From: Rhizophagus irregularis
Lineage: Eukaryota > Glomeromycota > Glomeromycetes > Glomerales > Glomeraceae
Direction of reading: 5' to 3'
Length of the DNA: 64,000 nucleotides
Assembly: GCF_026210795.1 (NCBI RefSeq)
Contig: NC_089443.1
Coordinates: 558,001-622,000 of the forward strand
How positions within the stretch are numbered: position 1 is the stretch's first letter; each line of letters begins with the position of its first letter. Below the pieces are notes generated by a model, which was not told the DNA's origin, did not search any database, and worked only from the letters and a program-made list of their open reading frames with translations. Below are positions 1 through 12,041 of this stretch, in pieces. Made by a program: the position numbers and the translations under genes.

Positions 1-318
1 ATTATGAGAAGTTTCAAGTGGGCGTCGTCCTTTTTCTGGCTATCCACGAAATTTACTTAACGATCACATTAAAGATAGCAATAAAGAAAAACCAATTGAA
101 GGTACGTACACCTCCAAAGTATTAAAGTCTTTATCAAATTATGTTGGAATGACGAACCAAAATCAAGACCGATATTGAAGTAGTACATGAAACTCTAAGT
201 CAATTAAATATTGAGGATACTTTTGATCTTCGCAACCTCATGTACGCAATATTGATGACAAAAGTAATTCAATCGTGATGATTTATCTATTTCTTCTAAT
301 TATTCAAATCCAAGTAAG
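1..318 (+). pseudogene. Kinase C-lobe relic, cut by window edge
   Basis: This stretch aligns almost base for base with 35078-35400, the last third of the intact kinase A exon at 34876-35389. The GRRP segment, the region before the conserved CW motif and the asparagine-rich tail are all recognisable. Small insertions and deletions relative to the intact copy break the frame repeatedly, so no kinase ORF survives. The end keeps the same GTAAGT donor (at 314) that ends kinase A. I infer a dead duplicate of the kinase A module. The 5' part lies outside the window. Confidence 0.8.
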
Positions 319-330
319 TTTAATATAACT

Positions 331-640
331 ATGAACTTTATTATTAATAATTTAATTGTTATTACAAAATTTCTTCCTTTAATTAATGAAATTGGAAACA
401 TTTTAATGAAATCAATCATCAAATTAGTAGAAGCTTCTGAACATAATAAACAAATTTATGACATATTAAAAAGACGAGTCCATTTAAAGAATATAAAGAA
501 GATAGAAAAAATTTTTTTAATATTAAAAATTATTTACTTTTACAAGATTTATCTGATATTTATAACATTAATACTTTGATAAAAAAAAAATATTAAAGCG
601 AAAAAATATTGAAAAAACTTTTAAAGAATAATTGTCTTTT
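331..640 (+). pseudogene. Relic of a four-helix-bundle (MLKL-N-like) exon, copy 1
   Basis: An open stretch at 331-579 begins after the intron that follows the kinase relic and reads FLPLINEIGN, then EASEHNKQIYDILKRRV. This matches the exon at 42399-42829 of the large gene (FPLISEISNVLNEI, then TTEYYKRICDMLKQRV). Past the stop near 579 the similarity continues in another frame up to about 640 (IEKTFKE, like IEKTFKDL at about 42700). The bundle is therefore truncated by frameshifts. It shows that a kinase tail was once spliced to a four-helix bundle here. Confidence 0.7.
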
Positions 641-649
641 AACGGTACA

Positions 650-1110
650 CAACCTAATATAGACAATATTGCTATTTCTTCTAATTATCCAAATTAAAAA
701 ATTCAATATATCAATTATATTGATTAATAACAATTGTTTTTATTAATAATATTGAATTTACACCATTTCTTCCTTTAATTAATGAAATTGGAAATAATTA
801 TTAATGAAATAAACGAATTAGGACGCGCTGTTGAACATAATAAGCGAACTCGTCATGTATTATTACAACGATTTTATGTTGCAGGCTTTTCCGCACTAAA
901 TCATAAGTTCAAAAAAATAGAAAGATAATAAAAATTATTTTTAATTATAAAATTTTGTTATTATAACACAAATTAAACAAAATTAAAAAATTTTTATATA
1001 AAAGCGAAAAGATTGAGAAATCTTTTAAAGAATTATGCGGAGTTGTACAGTATTAGCGAATTATTTTTTCTATTGATATTGAAATCGTTGACGAACTTGG
1101 ACAATTAAAT
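650..1110 (+). pseudogene. Second kinase-tail plus four-helix-bundle relic
   Basis: Positions 650-700 repeat the kinase tail sequence (the bases for QPNIDNIAISSNYPN, then a stop). An AT-rich intron-like stretch follows, then a second four-helix-bundle relic from about 755 (PFLPLINEIGN, later EHNKRTRHVLLQRF and EKSFKELCG). Several stops and frameshifts are present. Together with the preceding entry this indicates a tandem duplication of a tail-intron-bundle unit before decay. Confidence 0.65.
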
Positions 1111-1416
1111 TAACAAATTGAGTTCTATGTGAGCATAAACATTAATGCTCTTTCAAATAATTTATTGATCTTGAACCATTTAAATATTTTAAATACATGA
1201 CACTTACTGATGCAGAAAAACAACATAAAAAGAAAAAAAATGGTAAAACAATATAAATGTTTTGTAAATTTCGGTGGGATAAGTACAGCAAATTGTAATC
1301 AAATAAAAGCAAAATATTATACTACTTTTTACGCGGATCACGAATTAAATATTTTTCCGACTTATAAAAGTTTTAACCTATAGTATCTATAGTATGAAAA
1401 ATGTATAAATTTTTTT
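1111..1416. other. AT-rich spacer, no gene seen
   Basis: Only short open frames with no recognisable motif occur between the bundle relic and the left end of the inverted-repeat element at 1417. Confidence 0.5.
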
Positions 1417-3000
1417 GGGGAACTGCTAACCGTCGGCCTGGGCTGGAACTTCGATCACGTGACAGATTAAATATTTTTGATTGGCCATATTGGCCACATG
1501 AACGCGTCATGTTTATTAGTTCCGTTTCCTCGGTTTTTTCGGTCTCAAAGGTATTTTTCTTTTCTTTTATTCTTATTTCTGACTTACATTCTGCTTACAC
1601 TTTGTTTCTTACTACTCTATTTCATTATTTTTAGGTCCTTTAGTCCTTCCGGTTCTGCAATTAAGGTTCAGTTGTTTTTCACTTTACGTTTCGTTTCTTA
1701 CTACTCATTTTTTATTTTTTTTTATTTTGTTTCATAATTCGGTTTTCAATAATTTTATTTCATTGTTTTTTTAGATATTTTAGTTCTTTCAGTTCTACAA
1801 TTAATAAGGGTATGTTTTTTTATTTTTTTATTTATTTTTTTAATTTCGTTTCTATCTTATATTTCGATTCTTACTAACTTTAATTTTTTTTACTTTATGG
1901 TTTTATTTTTTTTACTTGGTCTCCTATCATTACCCAACCTCCTATCATGATCATTTTTTTATTTTTTGTATTACTTCTCATTCTTCTCATTCCATTCTTT
2001 CGTCTCCCATTATTTCTATTACAACTTTTCATTTTCTATTATCTCTTTTTCTCTCCTGTTTACTTCCCATCATTTCCTTTTGCCTCTCATCACTCCTTAT
2101 CGTCTCCTATCACTCCTCTTCATCTTCCCATCACTTCTTTTCGTCTCCCATCGCTCCTTTTCGTCTCCCATCACTTCCTTTTGTCTCTCATCGCTCCATT
2201 ACTCCTTATGGTCTCTCATCACTTCTTTTCGTCTCCCATCACTCCTTTTTACCTCTCATCACTCCTCTTCGTCTCCCGTCACTCCTTTCCGTCTCCCATC
2301 ACTCCTCTTCGTCTCCCATCACTTCTTTTCGTCCTCTTCATCTTCCTATCGCTTCTTTTCGTCTCCAATCACCCCTTTTTACCTTCCATCACTCCTCTTC
2401 GTCTCCCATCACTTCCTTTTGTCTCTCATCGCTCCTTATCATCTCCCATTACTCCTTATCGTCTCTCATCACTTCTTTTCGTCTCCCATCACTCCTTTTT
2501 ACCTCTCATCACTCCTCTTCGTCTCCCATCACTCCTTTTCATCTCTCATCATGTCCTATTTCTCCTTTTTGTTTCTTATCACTTCTCATTACTCTTTTTC
2601 ATCTTTTTCATCTTCTATTACTTTCCATTACTCCGTTGTTGTTTTCATTTTTTTATTAGCATCTTTCTCCTTGATCATTGTAATTTATTTATCTTTTTTA
2701 TTTATTGTTATTGTTTTTTTTATTTGTATCGCTTCATTAAAAATAAATACGGTGACTTTTTTCTTTAAAATCGTAAATGTGTGACTTAAATCTTAATATT
2801 TGCAAATAAAAATAAAATTTCATTAAATAAGATTATTTCAAATAAATATGTTTGCAAAAAATTTTTTTAAAAAATATCTTTGCAATAAAATTTTAAGTTT
2901 AACCGATCAAAGTTAAAAAAATCAGAGCCGATTTACTATATATTGTAAATCATGTGACATATTTGGAAAAAAAAAACCCAGGCGACGGTTAACAATTCCC
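1417..3000. mobile_element. 1.6-kb terminal-inverted-repeat element
   Basis: The left end at 1417-1442 carries GGGGAACTGCTAACCGTCG followed by GCCTGGG. The right end at 2977-3000 is its inverse (CCCAGGCGACGG then TTAACAATTCCC). The arms pair over about 25 bases with few mismatches, and a CACGTGAC / CATGTGAC motif follows inside each arm. The flanks are runs of T, so a target-site duplication cannot be read. The interior has no transposase-like frame and is dominated by a C/T-rich minisatellite. I infer a non-autonomous DNA element. Confidence 0.65.
1640..2760. repeat. Polypyrimidine tract with 20-bp minisatellite
   Basis: The + strand is almost purely C and T for about 1.1 kb. From about 2085 to 2560 it consists of imperfect repeats of a 20-base unit like CGTCTCCCATCACTCCTTTT. 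Twenty is not a multiple of three, so all three + frames are open and encode versions of the same peptide repeat. The long frames at 1916-2784 are by-products of the repeat, not genes. Strand asymmetry of this kind can favour triplex (H-DNA) structures, which is inference here. Confidence 0.85.
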
Positions 3001-3210
3001 TTTTTTTTTTTTTATTATTTTAGCCCCTATTTGATCGGAGTACAAACTATAAATAAGTTTTCTAACAATCTAAAATAGTATAGAAAACGCGTTTAATTCT
3101 AAAAATAGTTAATTACAAATGTATTAAAATAACATAAACAAATCCCTATTTTTTTTTTTTTTTTTTTTGAAAGTACGTTCGTTCTTCTTGAAGTTTTAAA
3201 ACTTTCTATA
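3001..3210. other. AT-rich spacer
   Basis: T-rich and A-rich runs with no coding or repeat structure beyond homopolymers. It may hold the former promoter of the broken gene at 3211. Confidence 0.4.
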
Positions 3211-4520
3211 ATGTCAAACAATATAAAGGTAAATTGTACTTTTAGCTATTATAATCAAAATAAAGTTATTTGTAATGTTATTTTAATATGTTTATTTATT
3301 CAACTTTTAAGGATAAAAAAGTACGTAATAATACGGTTTCATTATTATTTTCCGATAATGACAATATAAAAATTTCAGCGGCTTTATCTTTCATTCGTAA
3401 CAAATTCCAAGGCCGTCTTAAAAATATTTCTGTCATAAATGATCGTACAGCTGTCATCATATATGGGAAACATAAAGATAGATTGATGATTGATTTGAAG
3501 GATAATAACTATTATGAAGATTTAGAGGTAAGATTATTAAAATTAAATTTTGTTTTTTTTTCCTATAATTTATATTTATATTTTTATATACATATTAGGA
3601 AAAACTTGAAGCACTTAAAGCTGAAAATGATGATTTGCTGGTAAATAGTATTAAAATTTATTTTAGTCTGAATTAAGGAAATATGAAACCCTGACGCATT
3701 GTTAGATCATTTTCAACAGTTTTATCAACAAAAAGCTAGTCTAGTGGATAACGCATCTACAACTTCTATTGCATCTAATAATTTACCACCAATGTCATCT
3801 CCGACTATATCGATTTTTTCTAAACCTTTTAAATTTGAAGATTATATTACAATTTTAAATAATGATTTAAACACCATCAATCAATCAATTGAAGACGATC
3901 CCGATCAATGAAATTTGGGAGAAATTAAATTCTAGATGCCACAAAAAATTCGGATACAATAATGAAATTAAATAACCTACAAAAGATGATATAAAATGGG
4001 GGACCGATATTTTACCCATTTACGCAGAATGGAAGAATCTAAAAAAATTTTAAATGTTTAATCGAGAAATGGATCACAAAAATCAATGAATATATGCAAA
4101 AAAATGTTATGTTATCATCATCCCCAACTTCAATTTTTTTGTTCTCAACACAAGTTCAACTTTCACCATCTTCAACATCAGTTCCACTATCATTTGCCTC
4201 TTTAATTAAAGGAAAGAAAGTAAGAGATAAAGTAATTGAAGGTATAGAAGTCAGAGAAATTAATGTAGAAAATAAAAATGAAATGGACGATGATGTAGAA
4301 ATTATGGAAATTGATGTAGAAAATGAAGATATACAGAATGGAAATATAAAAAGCAGAACTGAAGGTATCTATTTCTGTTTATTCTAGAATTAATAAATAT
4401 AATTATTATTAATTTATTCTTATGTAATTTATTATATTTTTTATATTTCTAAATCAATAGAAAAAGTAAAAAAAAACTTTAAAGCTAAGGAATTAAAAAA
4501 GAAATTCAAAAAATTTGGTG
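3211..4520 (+). pseudogene. Broken multi-exon gene of unknown family
   Basis: A plausible start at 3211 (MSNNIK) splices from 3228 to 3312. It then encodes DKKVRNNTVSLLF...IKISAALSFIRNKFQGR, then splices 3527/3599 (EKLEALKAENDDLL) and 3640/3667 (SELRKYE). Just after SELRKYE a frameshift near 3690 leads to a stop. The natural continuation (ALLDHFQQFYQQK...SIEDDPDQ, 3696-3911) lies in another frame. Further pieces (WEKLNSRCHKKFGYNN, then DDIKWGTDILPIYAEWKN) follow at 3912-4050, with at least one more stop and shift, and a serine-rich stretch occupies 4094-4373. The intron borders are clean but the frame is lost several times. I do not recognise the family and make no functional claim. Confidence 0.55.
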
Positions 4521-6912
4521 AAGAACTCTGACAACTATTCATCAGTTCATAGATTGGTGGATAAAGATATGGTTGACAAACCAGATTTGCAAAATAATAA
4601 TTTAACACATTCTCTTAATCTTTATTTGCTAATTAAGATTAAAGATAAAGAAAGTGCTATACAAAGAGTTAAACAATAGGAATTTCAAAAGGATCAAATA
4701 GGAAAAATTAGCTAGCATTTAATGTATTAAATTTTATCATAGAATTTTTTTGATAGATATTTATATTGAATTAAATATTATAGTGGCATTAAATTTCCCA
4801 CAAATAAAGAGTATTTGGAAGAGAAATTATTTGTACTCAAGAAGGCATTTTGGTACAATCTGAATGACATATTAAAACAAGTGCAATGGGATCATTATTT
4901 TCTGATCAAGATATAACATTTTAAAAAAATTTCTGACATTAATGTCCTCATTTTTATATAGGAGAGAGATCCGATATGGCCTGCAATTACATAAAAAAAT
5001 TCCCCATATCACATCACACATCTCATATTGCGCAATTCAAATTATTTATACAAGAGGGTAATCTAAATATCATCAGACTGGCCTAAATTTAACCTTCCCT
5101 TTTTAATATAAACCTTTTCACTTTTAAACAACAACCATTCATGTAATCTTTTAGTGGCATGATGACCTTTTGACCTTATACTTTTGTAAAAAAGAGAAAA
5201 TTATTGATCAAAACTTACAATCTTATTTGAAAGAATTGAATGTTATAATAAAATGTTATTTGCTTTAAAATTAACTTTTGAAACTATTGCAAATAACTTC
5301 ATAATTATTACGTCTTCTAATGGTCATAACATTTTATTATAATTGAACTATCAATCACATATATAGTCAATTAGTGGTATCAAGTATTTAATATAAATAA
5401 AATATTATAATTTATAGATTATTATTGGAATTCCTTCAAAATTATAAAAATTTAGTCTAATGAAATTGGAAATCACAAGTGAGTCTATTAAAATTTAAAA
5501 TAATTTCATTAGGGGTCCATACAATGAGTTTGATTTGCCTTTCCTGGTTATGATCTGTAGGGGCAGGAATATAAAGATTCAAAAGTACAAACAGTATCCA
5601 GATCCGCTTGTTTAGTAAAAGTAGCAGTGAGATATTTCACTTTTTAAGTTCGTGAACGTGGCAATTGCAATATGTTTCAAGAGGCATGGATACTTGTAGT
5701 TAATTTAATTCTGGCCATAATTATAAATGCATTTTCAAAATGGATGATGACATAGGGAGGGGAGGTTGAAATCCTAAAATTTAAATGACGTAATTCGAAT
5801 ATTTCTTACACTTCAATCGAAGTTTCTTACAATAGAATATATTGTATTTCCTATAATGCATTTTCATCAAGAAATTATGGTGAACGTTTATTAATCAGTC
5901 AATAAAAGTGTATTTATTTTTACACCATTAATGATAAAAATTTATTTAAATTTGATTAGATATATATTAACATTAATAAAAAATAGAGCTTAGAACTAAT
6001 ACAAAAAATCTTAACCGTTTAACCAACATCTTAGCTAGTTAATTAGCCAGGTAAAACTTATTTTTCATTGGCAAAAAACTTGGCCATTACGCAAATTTTA
6101 TAATCAGTTACATGAATCACGTATTAAAGATATGTGATTTTGTAAATATTAACGTTGCAAAAAATACAAATTTACATGTAACTTATCTCATAAATCTAAT
6201 TGGAAGAAAACTCACAATAAAATAGTGCTTATGAGTAAACAGCAAAATCTTTTTACTGCATATATATATAACATATATGACAAACATTTTAGCTTGTCAA
6301 TAAATAAAGAGATGCATAAATAATTGGTGAAGCCTCATATTATAAAAAGAATTAGCGTAGTATATTAATTACGGAAGAGTGTAGGATTTTATTCGTAATG
6401 ATTTTTTATCCTAAATTTTTATAGTTTATTCGATTTCTTAATTCTGTAAAAAAAATAAAATTCGTGCCCGATAAATGACAATAATATATGTACATATGAT
6501 AAATATCAACCAATTAAATGAAAAAGCCTTTAAATGGTCAAATGGCTCATGATGCAATTCTTGACAATTTACAAATTACTAGTTTTTAACAGGTAACGTT
6601 ATAAAGAAACATAATCTGTAATTCTCCCCAAAAAATGTAGTAACAAAGGAGTCATTATGTCATATGTGATACCATACAAAATTGAATTACAACTTTCAGA
6701 AAATCCCTTTTTTGGTCTTATTCAAGTGCAACTTCCAAACTAAAAATGTACTACAAAGGTCATTGTATGTGATAAATAAGCCTGATTATAATGATCATAA
6801 TGCAGCACTCATTGTTACACAATAATACGTTAAGAGAGAAATATTTTAAAATTTTTATTCGTTCGCCAGAACAACTCTCGTCTTAAATTACTATACTTTA
6901 CACATACATTTG
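4521..6912. other. Intergenic, AT-rich, no gene seen
   Basis: The only coding hint is a weak reading near 4790-4880 (FPTNKEYLEEKLFVLKKAFWYN) that could be an exon relic. The rest shows stops in every frame. The last 100 bases before 6913 should contain the promoter of the kinase/MACPF-like gene; no distinct motif stands out. Confidence 0.4.
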
Positions 6913-9900
6913 ATGGAACATCATATAAAAGAAAAAAATATAGAATACTATAATTATGATGAATTTACTAATATAGAAGAGTTGGGTGTTGAATTAGTCA
7001 ATAAGGTATACAAAGCAAATTGGAAACATGGAAAACTTATAGCATTAAAATCAATTAATTTAACTGATGAAATAATTAAAGAAGTTGTCCGTGAGGTACG
7101 TAATTAGTTTTAAAATCTGCGTGTAGGTCGTACAATCCATATTTATATAAAATACGCATGATGCATTACTTGTGTTTTACGGATATAAACATGTAGTCAC
7201 TAAAAATTTTATTTTATAGGTAAAAATACAACAGGAAAATGACCTCAATAACGCGATGATAAAATTGTACGGAATAACTAGTAAGACTAATTCAGGTATA
7301 TAAATTTGTTATTATCGAATTAAACAAATTTAGCCTTACCTACCTACTTAATTATATACATATATTCTTAATAGTGAATACCTAATAACTTTTTTTTTTT
7401 AATTTCAGATGAATATTTACTTGTTGTAGAATACGCAGAAGGAGGTTCATTTAATAATTATCTGAAGGTGAATTTTCCTTCGTTAAATTGGAGGGACAAA
7501 TATGAATTGGCCTTTCAATTATCAAGTGCTATAGAATATTTGCATGAGAGAGAAATAGTGCACAAAGATTTGCATTCAAGCAGTATACTTGTACAACAAA
7601 ATTCCATTAGGTTAGCAGATTCTGGATTAAGTAAACGTATTAAAGATTCTAGTCGAACTTATTTAGATACGATTCCTTATACTGATCCACGAGGATTTGA
7701 TATTGAAGGAATATCTTCGGATGCATTAGAAAAATATGAATCGAACGAGAAAAGCAACGTTTATAGCGTTGGAGTATTATTTTGGGAATTATCTAGTGGA
7801 AAAAAACCTTTTTCTGATAAAGAATACAATTCAATTTTGGCTGAAGAAATTGCACAAGGATTAAGAGAAGTCATAGTAGATGGTACGCCCAAAAATTATT
7901 GTATTCTTTATGAAAGTAAGTAATTATTTTTTTCGTATGTTTTTTTTTTATTTTTAAAAAAAGATATACACTAGAGGTGTAAACTTTACCGACGTAACTG
8001 CCGTAACAAAGTTATGTCAATAACGTCACTGCAGATGCTCACATAGAAAAATCATAATAATTTATATAATATCGAGCTATGTCACGAGTTACAACCTTTC
8101 ATTGACTTAATGAGTGACGTAGCTAAAAAAATAAAAAGCCTGCATCCCTAATATACACACGCTAATAATTAACAATAACAATCTTTTTAGAATGTTGGGA
8201 CGGTGATCCGGACAAGAGACCGACAATTCAGGATGTTGTTACAACTTTAAAATCGATGATTAAACAACAACTAATGATTCAAAAATTTAATTTGAATTAC
8301 GGATTATTCTTGGATGGGTATAGCATAAAACCAAGTAAACAAGCTGTATTTACTGAAGATGGCGAATTAAATATGAGTTCATATGAGGAGCAACCTTCAG
8401 TATATACTTCCATAAATGATCATAACTCACGTATAAATTTATTGAATTTTAATTCCGATGATAATGGCGTTGAACTTCACGAATCTCTACGATCATCAGA
8501 CATATGTATTAATTTTCCTGTTTCTGAAATTACTTATACCTCTGATTTATCAGAGATTTTTTCAAACTTTACGGATGAAGAAGAATCATTATACGAAATG
8601 TACGGTCATCTAGTTCCAAGAAAGATCTTGATTGGTGGTAAATTATTTATCGATGGACTTGAGTCGGTCAATTCAACACAAATCGATATTTTTAACTCTT
8701 ATTTAACTCGGATACATGATTCAGCTAAACACAAAAAAGAAATCCAACTTAATGATTCATCCGCTCTGAATTTTTGTCCAAAAATAATAACAACAGACGG
8801 AATAAATTTAGACACTCATGAAAAATTAACCGATTGGATGAATAATTTATACCAAGATGATACGGGTGAAATAATTTCGTATAATAATCTCGTTCCCATT
8901 TCTCAATTAAAATTCGATACAAAACCATTTATAGATGAGAAACAACCTGGGGTTGCTAATTTTAAAGAGAAATTAACTTTAGAAAATTGGGCTCAAAATT
9001 CGAAATATGTAAGATTGGTTAGAGAATTTCAACTTTTAAAAGGTTTGATAATTGATCAAAATTTTAAATTAAAGACCTGTGGGGAAAATGCCATTGATCT
9101 AATTAATCTTCCTAAAGTAGATTCAAATGATTCAAATGATAAATTTTATTTAGAAATCGTAAAACCGAAGTCTATTTTAGAAGAAATTTTAATTGATAAT
9201 AATATCTTCCCAACTGAAAATAATGAGGATATAAGCTCTTTTCCGTTTCTTAAAGTTTTAGCAGATAACCTAAGTTATGAAGATAAGGCATATTTTCTAG
9301 TAAAATGTGAACGATATAATATTACATTAAACAGAAATAATATTAAACCTTCAGAAAAATTTAAAGAAGACATAGATAAAGCACTTGGAGATATGAAACC
9401 ACTTATAAGTTTGCAAAAAGTTTTTGACAAATATGGACATTTTATTCCATTAAATATTTTATTAGGAAAATCTCTTAAGAATATCATAGAAAATTTATCT
9501 AACATATCGGAAAAGATTGATTTAGCATTACCAGTGTTTGAATCTCTAAAATTACATTTAGAAGCTTACAATATTAAAGTTCTTTTAACACAAAAAGGAG
9601 ATGTTATTGAAGAAAATGGTTTATCTGAATGGATTCAAAATACAAAGCATGACTTAGAAGTTATTGAACTCAATAATATAATTCCTTTATATAATATTCT
9701 TGAAGTAGAACAAACGAGGAGAATAGACACTATTTTGAATAAGCAAGATAAATCTAGGATTATAATGACTGGAACTGTTGATTTAAAAGATTCAGATATT
9801 ACTAAGCAGATAATTGTAAGTGTAAAACCATCGTTAGACAATAAAAATTACGAGGCTTTTGGATCAATTGTTTCAAAAAACAATTCAAAATTGGATGATA

Positions 9901-12041
9901 TTTTTGTCACATTTGGATCATATGAGAATTATGAATTTTCCGCGACAATAGAAACTTCAAAGAATACTAATATAAGCATAGAGGAATGTTATATCATATG
10001 GATTATAATTGGAAATCCTTCAGAATTATCAGTATTTTGTCCAAATAATCGAGAAATACAGGTTGATTATTTTAAGGAATCTATTACATTGCAACGCAAC
10101 GATTCTTCCTATTCTATTAAAACTTCTCGCCAGCTATCTCAAGGATCTGAAATCTCTATCAATTGTTTTAAGCCTATAAATGTTAAATTAACTGGATGGT
10201 CAAAGAATGGTATTCAGTTGAATATTTCTGATCCAAATATAAATTCTAATCATACTCAAACTGATAGCGATAATATTAATATTGATATAGCTGTTTGCGT
10301 TTCAAATTCAAATCATGAAAATTCAAAGGTTAATATTAATGGAAACAAATATTCAATGGGATGTATTTTAACTGAAAATAATTTTTTAGAAAGTATGTCA
10401 AATATACAAAAATACATTAATAACAAATATCCAACAAAAAAAGAAAGAGAGAAAGAAAGAAGGTTAATTATTAACAAAAAAAATTTGGAAGGACATTTTG
10501 ATTTATCTGATTTTATTAATTTAGAGAAAATAGATTGTTCTGAAAATCAAATTACTAGTCTAGATATAAGCAAGAATAAGCTGTTAACAGATATTAATTG
10601 CTCCAATAACAAATTAACTAGTTTAGATCTAAGAAATTGTTTGAATATTAAATCTGTCACAGCTAATTGTAATCAACTTAATGAATTGAAATTGCTTGAT
10701 TTAAATAATGAAAAATTAGAATATTTGAATTTGCTTGATAATTCATTTTCTCAAAATTTAAATTGTTTTGGCCATTTAGTTAATTTAAAGGAACTACTTA
10801 TCGGGAACATTGATGGTGATAGAATTCAACAAGGAAAATATAACCAGTTTTATGGTAGTTTGGAACCTTTAGAAAGTTTGATTAAATTAGAGAGTTTAAG
10901 TATTGGTAATAGTGACATAGATTCTGGTTTGGAATTCTTATCTGATAGTATTAAGAATTTTCGATGCTTAGCTGATAGAAGACCGGAAGCTAAAGTGAAA
11001 ATAATATATGAACAACTTGAGGTTTATACATTGGGTCCTATTGATGCTTCTCAAGGTAGATATAATTTAAAAGCATGGAAAGTAAACTGGCAATTGGCTA
11101 ATGAAAAGAAAGCTCTTCAAGATCAAATTACGCAAATTGAAAAGGAATTATCATTAGATACCCAATTTATAGAACTAATAGAAGAAGAAAATAACTTAAA
11201 TACAGAAAAAGAAAACTTGATAGAAAATAATATTCAAATTAAAGAAGAAATAAAAAGATTGAAACAAAAGGTTGAAAAATTAAGTGACGAATTAGAAGAA
11301 AAAGAAATTGCTTACCAACAAACAAAACAACAATTAGAAGAAAAAATAGAATTATTGAATTCCTTAACTATTGAGCAATATATGAAAAAGGAAGGGTTGG
11401 GTAAAGAAATAGATGTTTTAAAAGATGAATTAGAAAAGAAAAAGAATATTATTGAACAATTAGAAATGCAACTAAAAAAAATCAACAGCGAATTGAAAAT
11501 TAAGGAGGATGAATCTAAAACCTTAGAAAGTAAGCTAGATAAAATTGAACTCATTATCAACGATAAAAAAGAAGAATTAAAAGTTCTCCAAGAGAAATTT
11601 CGTTATGAAAGATGTTATACTAAAGCAAATACATCTAATCTGAGAAGTAAAATAGATAATTTAAAAAGCGAATTAAAAAAACAAGCATTAGAATCTAAGA
11701 AAATGAAAAATGAACTTAAAACTATTAGAAAAGAAAAGAAAACCTGCCAAGATGAACAAAATTCTAAACAAGCCAATATAGAAAACCTTCAGAAAGAAAA
11801 GGACAATTTACGATATAAGCTTGTTACCCGTACTAATGAATTAAATGATAAAGAGGAAATTATTAGTGAACTTAAACAACAAAATAAGCAGCATATTGAA
11901 GAATTACAAAATAGATTAGATGAAGAAATCAAAAAATACAATAAACTTCAAAAAAAGAATGCACACCTAAAAGAAAAATTATCAATATTAGAAAAAATAA
12001 TACAAGACTGTAAAGAAGAAACATCTTCAGATACAGATTAG
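6913..12041 (+). CDS. Kinase-like / tandem MACPF-like / LRR / coiled-coil protein
   Basis: Exons 6913-7095, 7220-7295, 7409-7915 and 8191-12041 join in phase to 1538 aa. Residues about 15-275 are a TKL kinase fold. The glycine loop is degenerate; Lys46 is kept; HRD is HKD (138-140) with Ser145 where the metal-binding Asn is expected; DFG is DSG (157-159). Catalytic activity is doubtful. Residues about 285-495 show a MACPF-type signature, YGHLVPRKILIGGKLF at 393-408, and the later W...IISYNNLVPI segment typical of the end of a MACPF fold. Residues about 600-770 repeat this more loosely (YGHFIPLNILLGKSL at 670-684). A beta-rich stretch follows, then leucine-rich repeats at about 1017-1182 and a long coiled coil at about 1222-1532. 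No signal peptide or membrane helix is visible. The start is the ATG at 6913; the upstream TTG is not needed. Role inferred: a sensor or scaffold coupled to a pore-forming-like domain. Confidence 0.8.
7972..8150. mobile_element. hAT-type MITE inside intron 3 of the kinase/MACPF gene
   Basis: The element starts TAGAGGTGTAAACTTT and ends AAAGCCTGCATCCCTA, an imperfect terminal inverted repeat. It is flanked on both sides by ATATACAC (7964-7971 and 8151-8158), an 8-bp target-site duplication as expected for hAT elements. It explains why this intron is 275 bp while its neighbours are 113-124 bp. The splice sites lie outside the element and look intact. Confidence 0.8.

Noticed and set aside
1916-2784. 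Three overlapping forward ORFs of about 250-270 codons
   Set aside because: They exist in all three frames because the 20-bp minisatellite is free of stops. The peptide is the same low-complexity repeat in each frame, with no domain.
9275-11560. Minus-strand ORFs of 68-82 codons opposite the kinase/MACPF gene
   Set aside because: They lie inside a 1261-codon open frame on the other strand and show no motif of their own.
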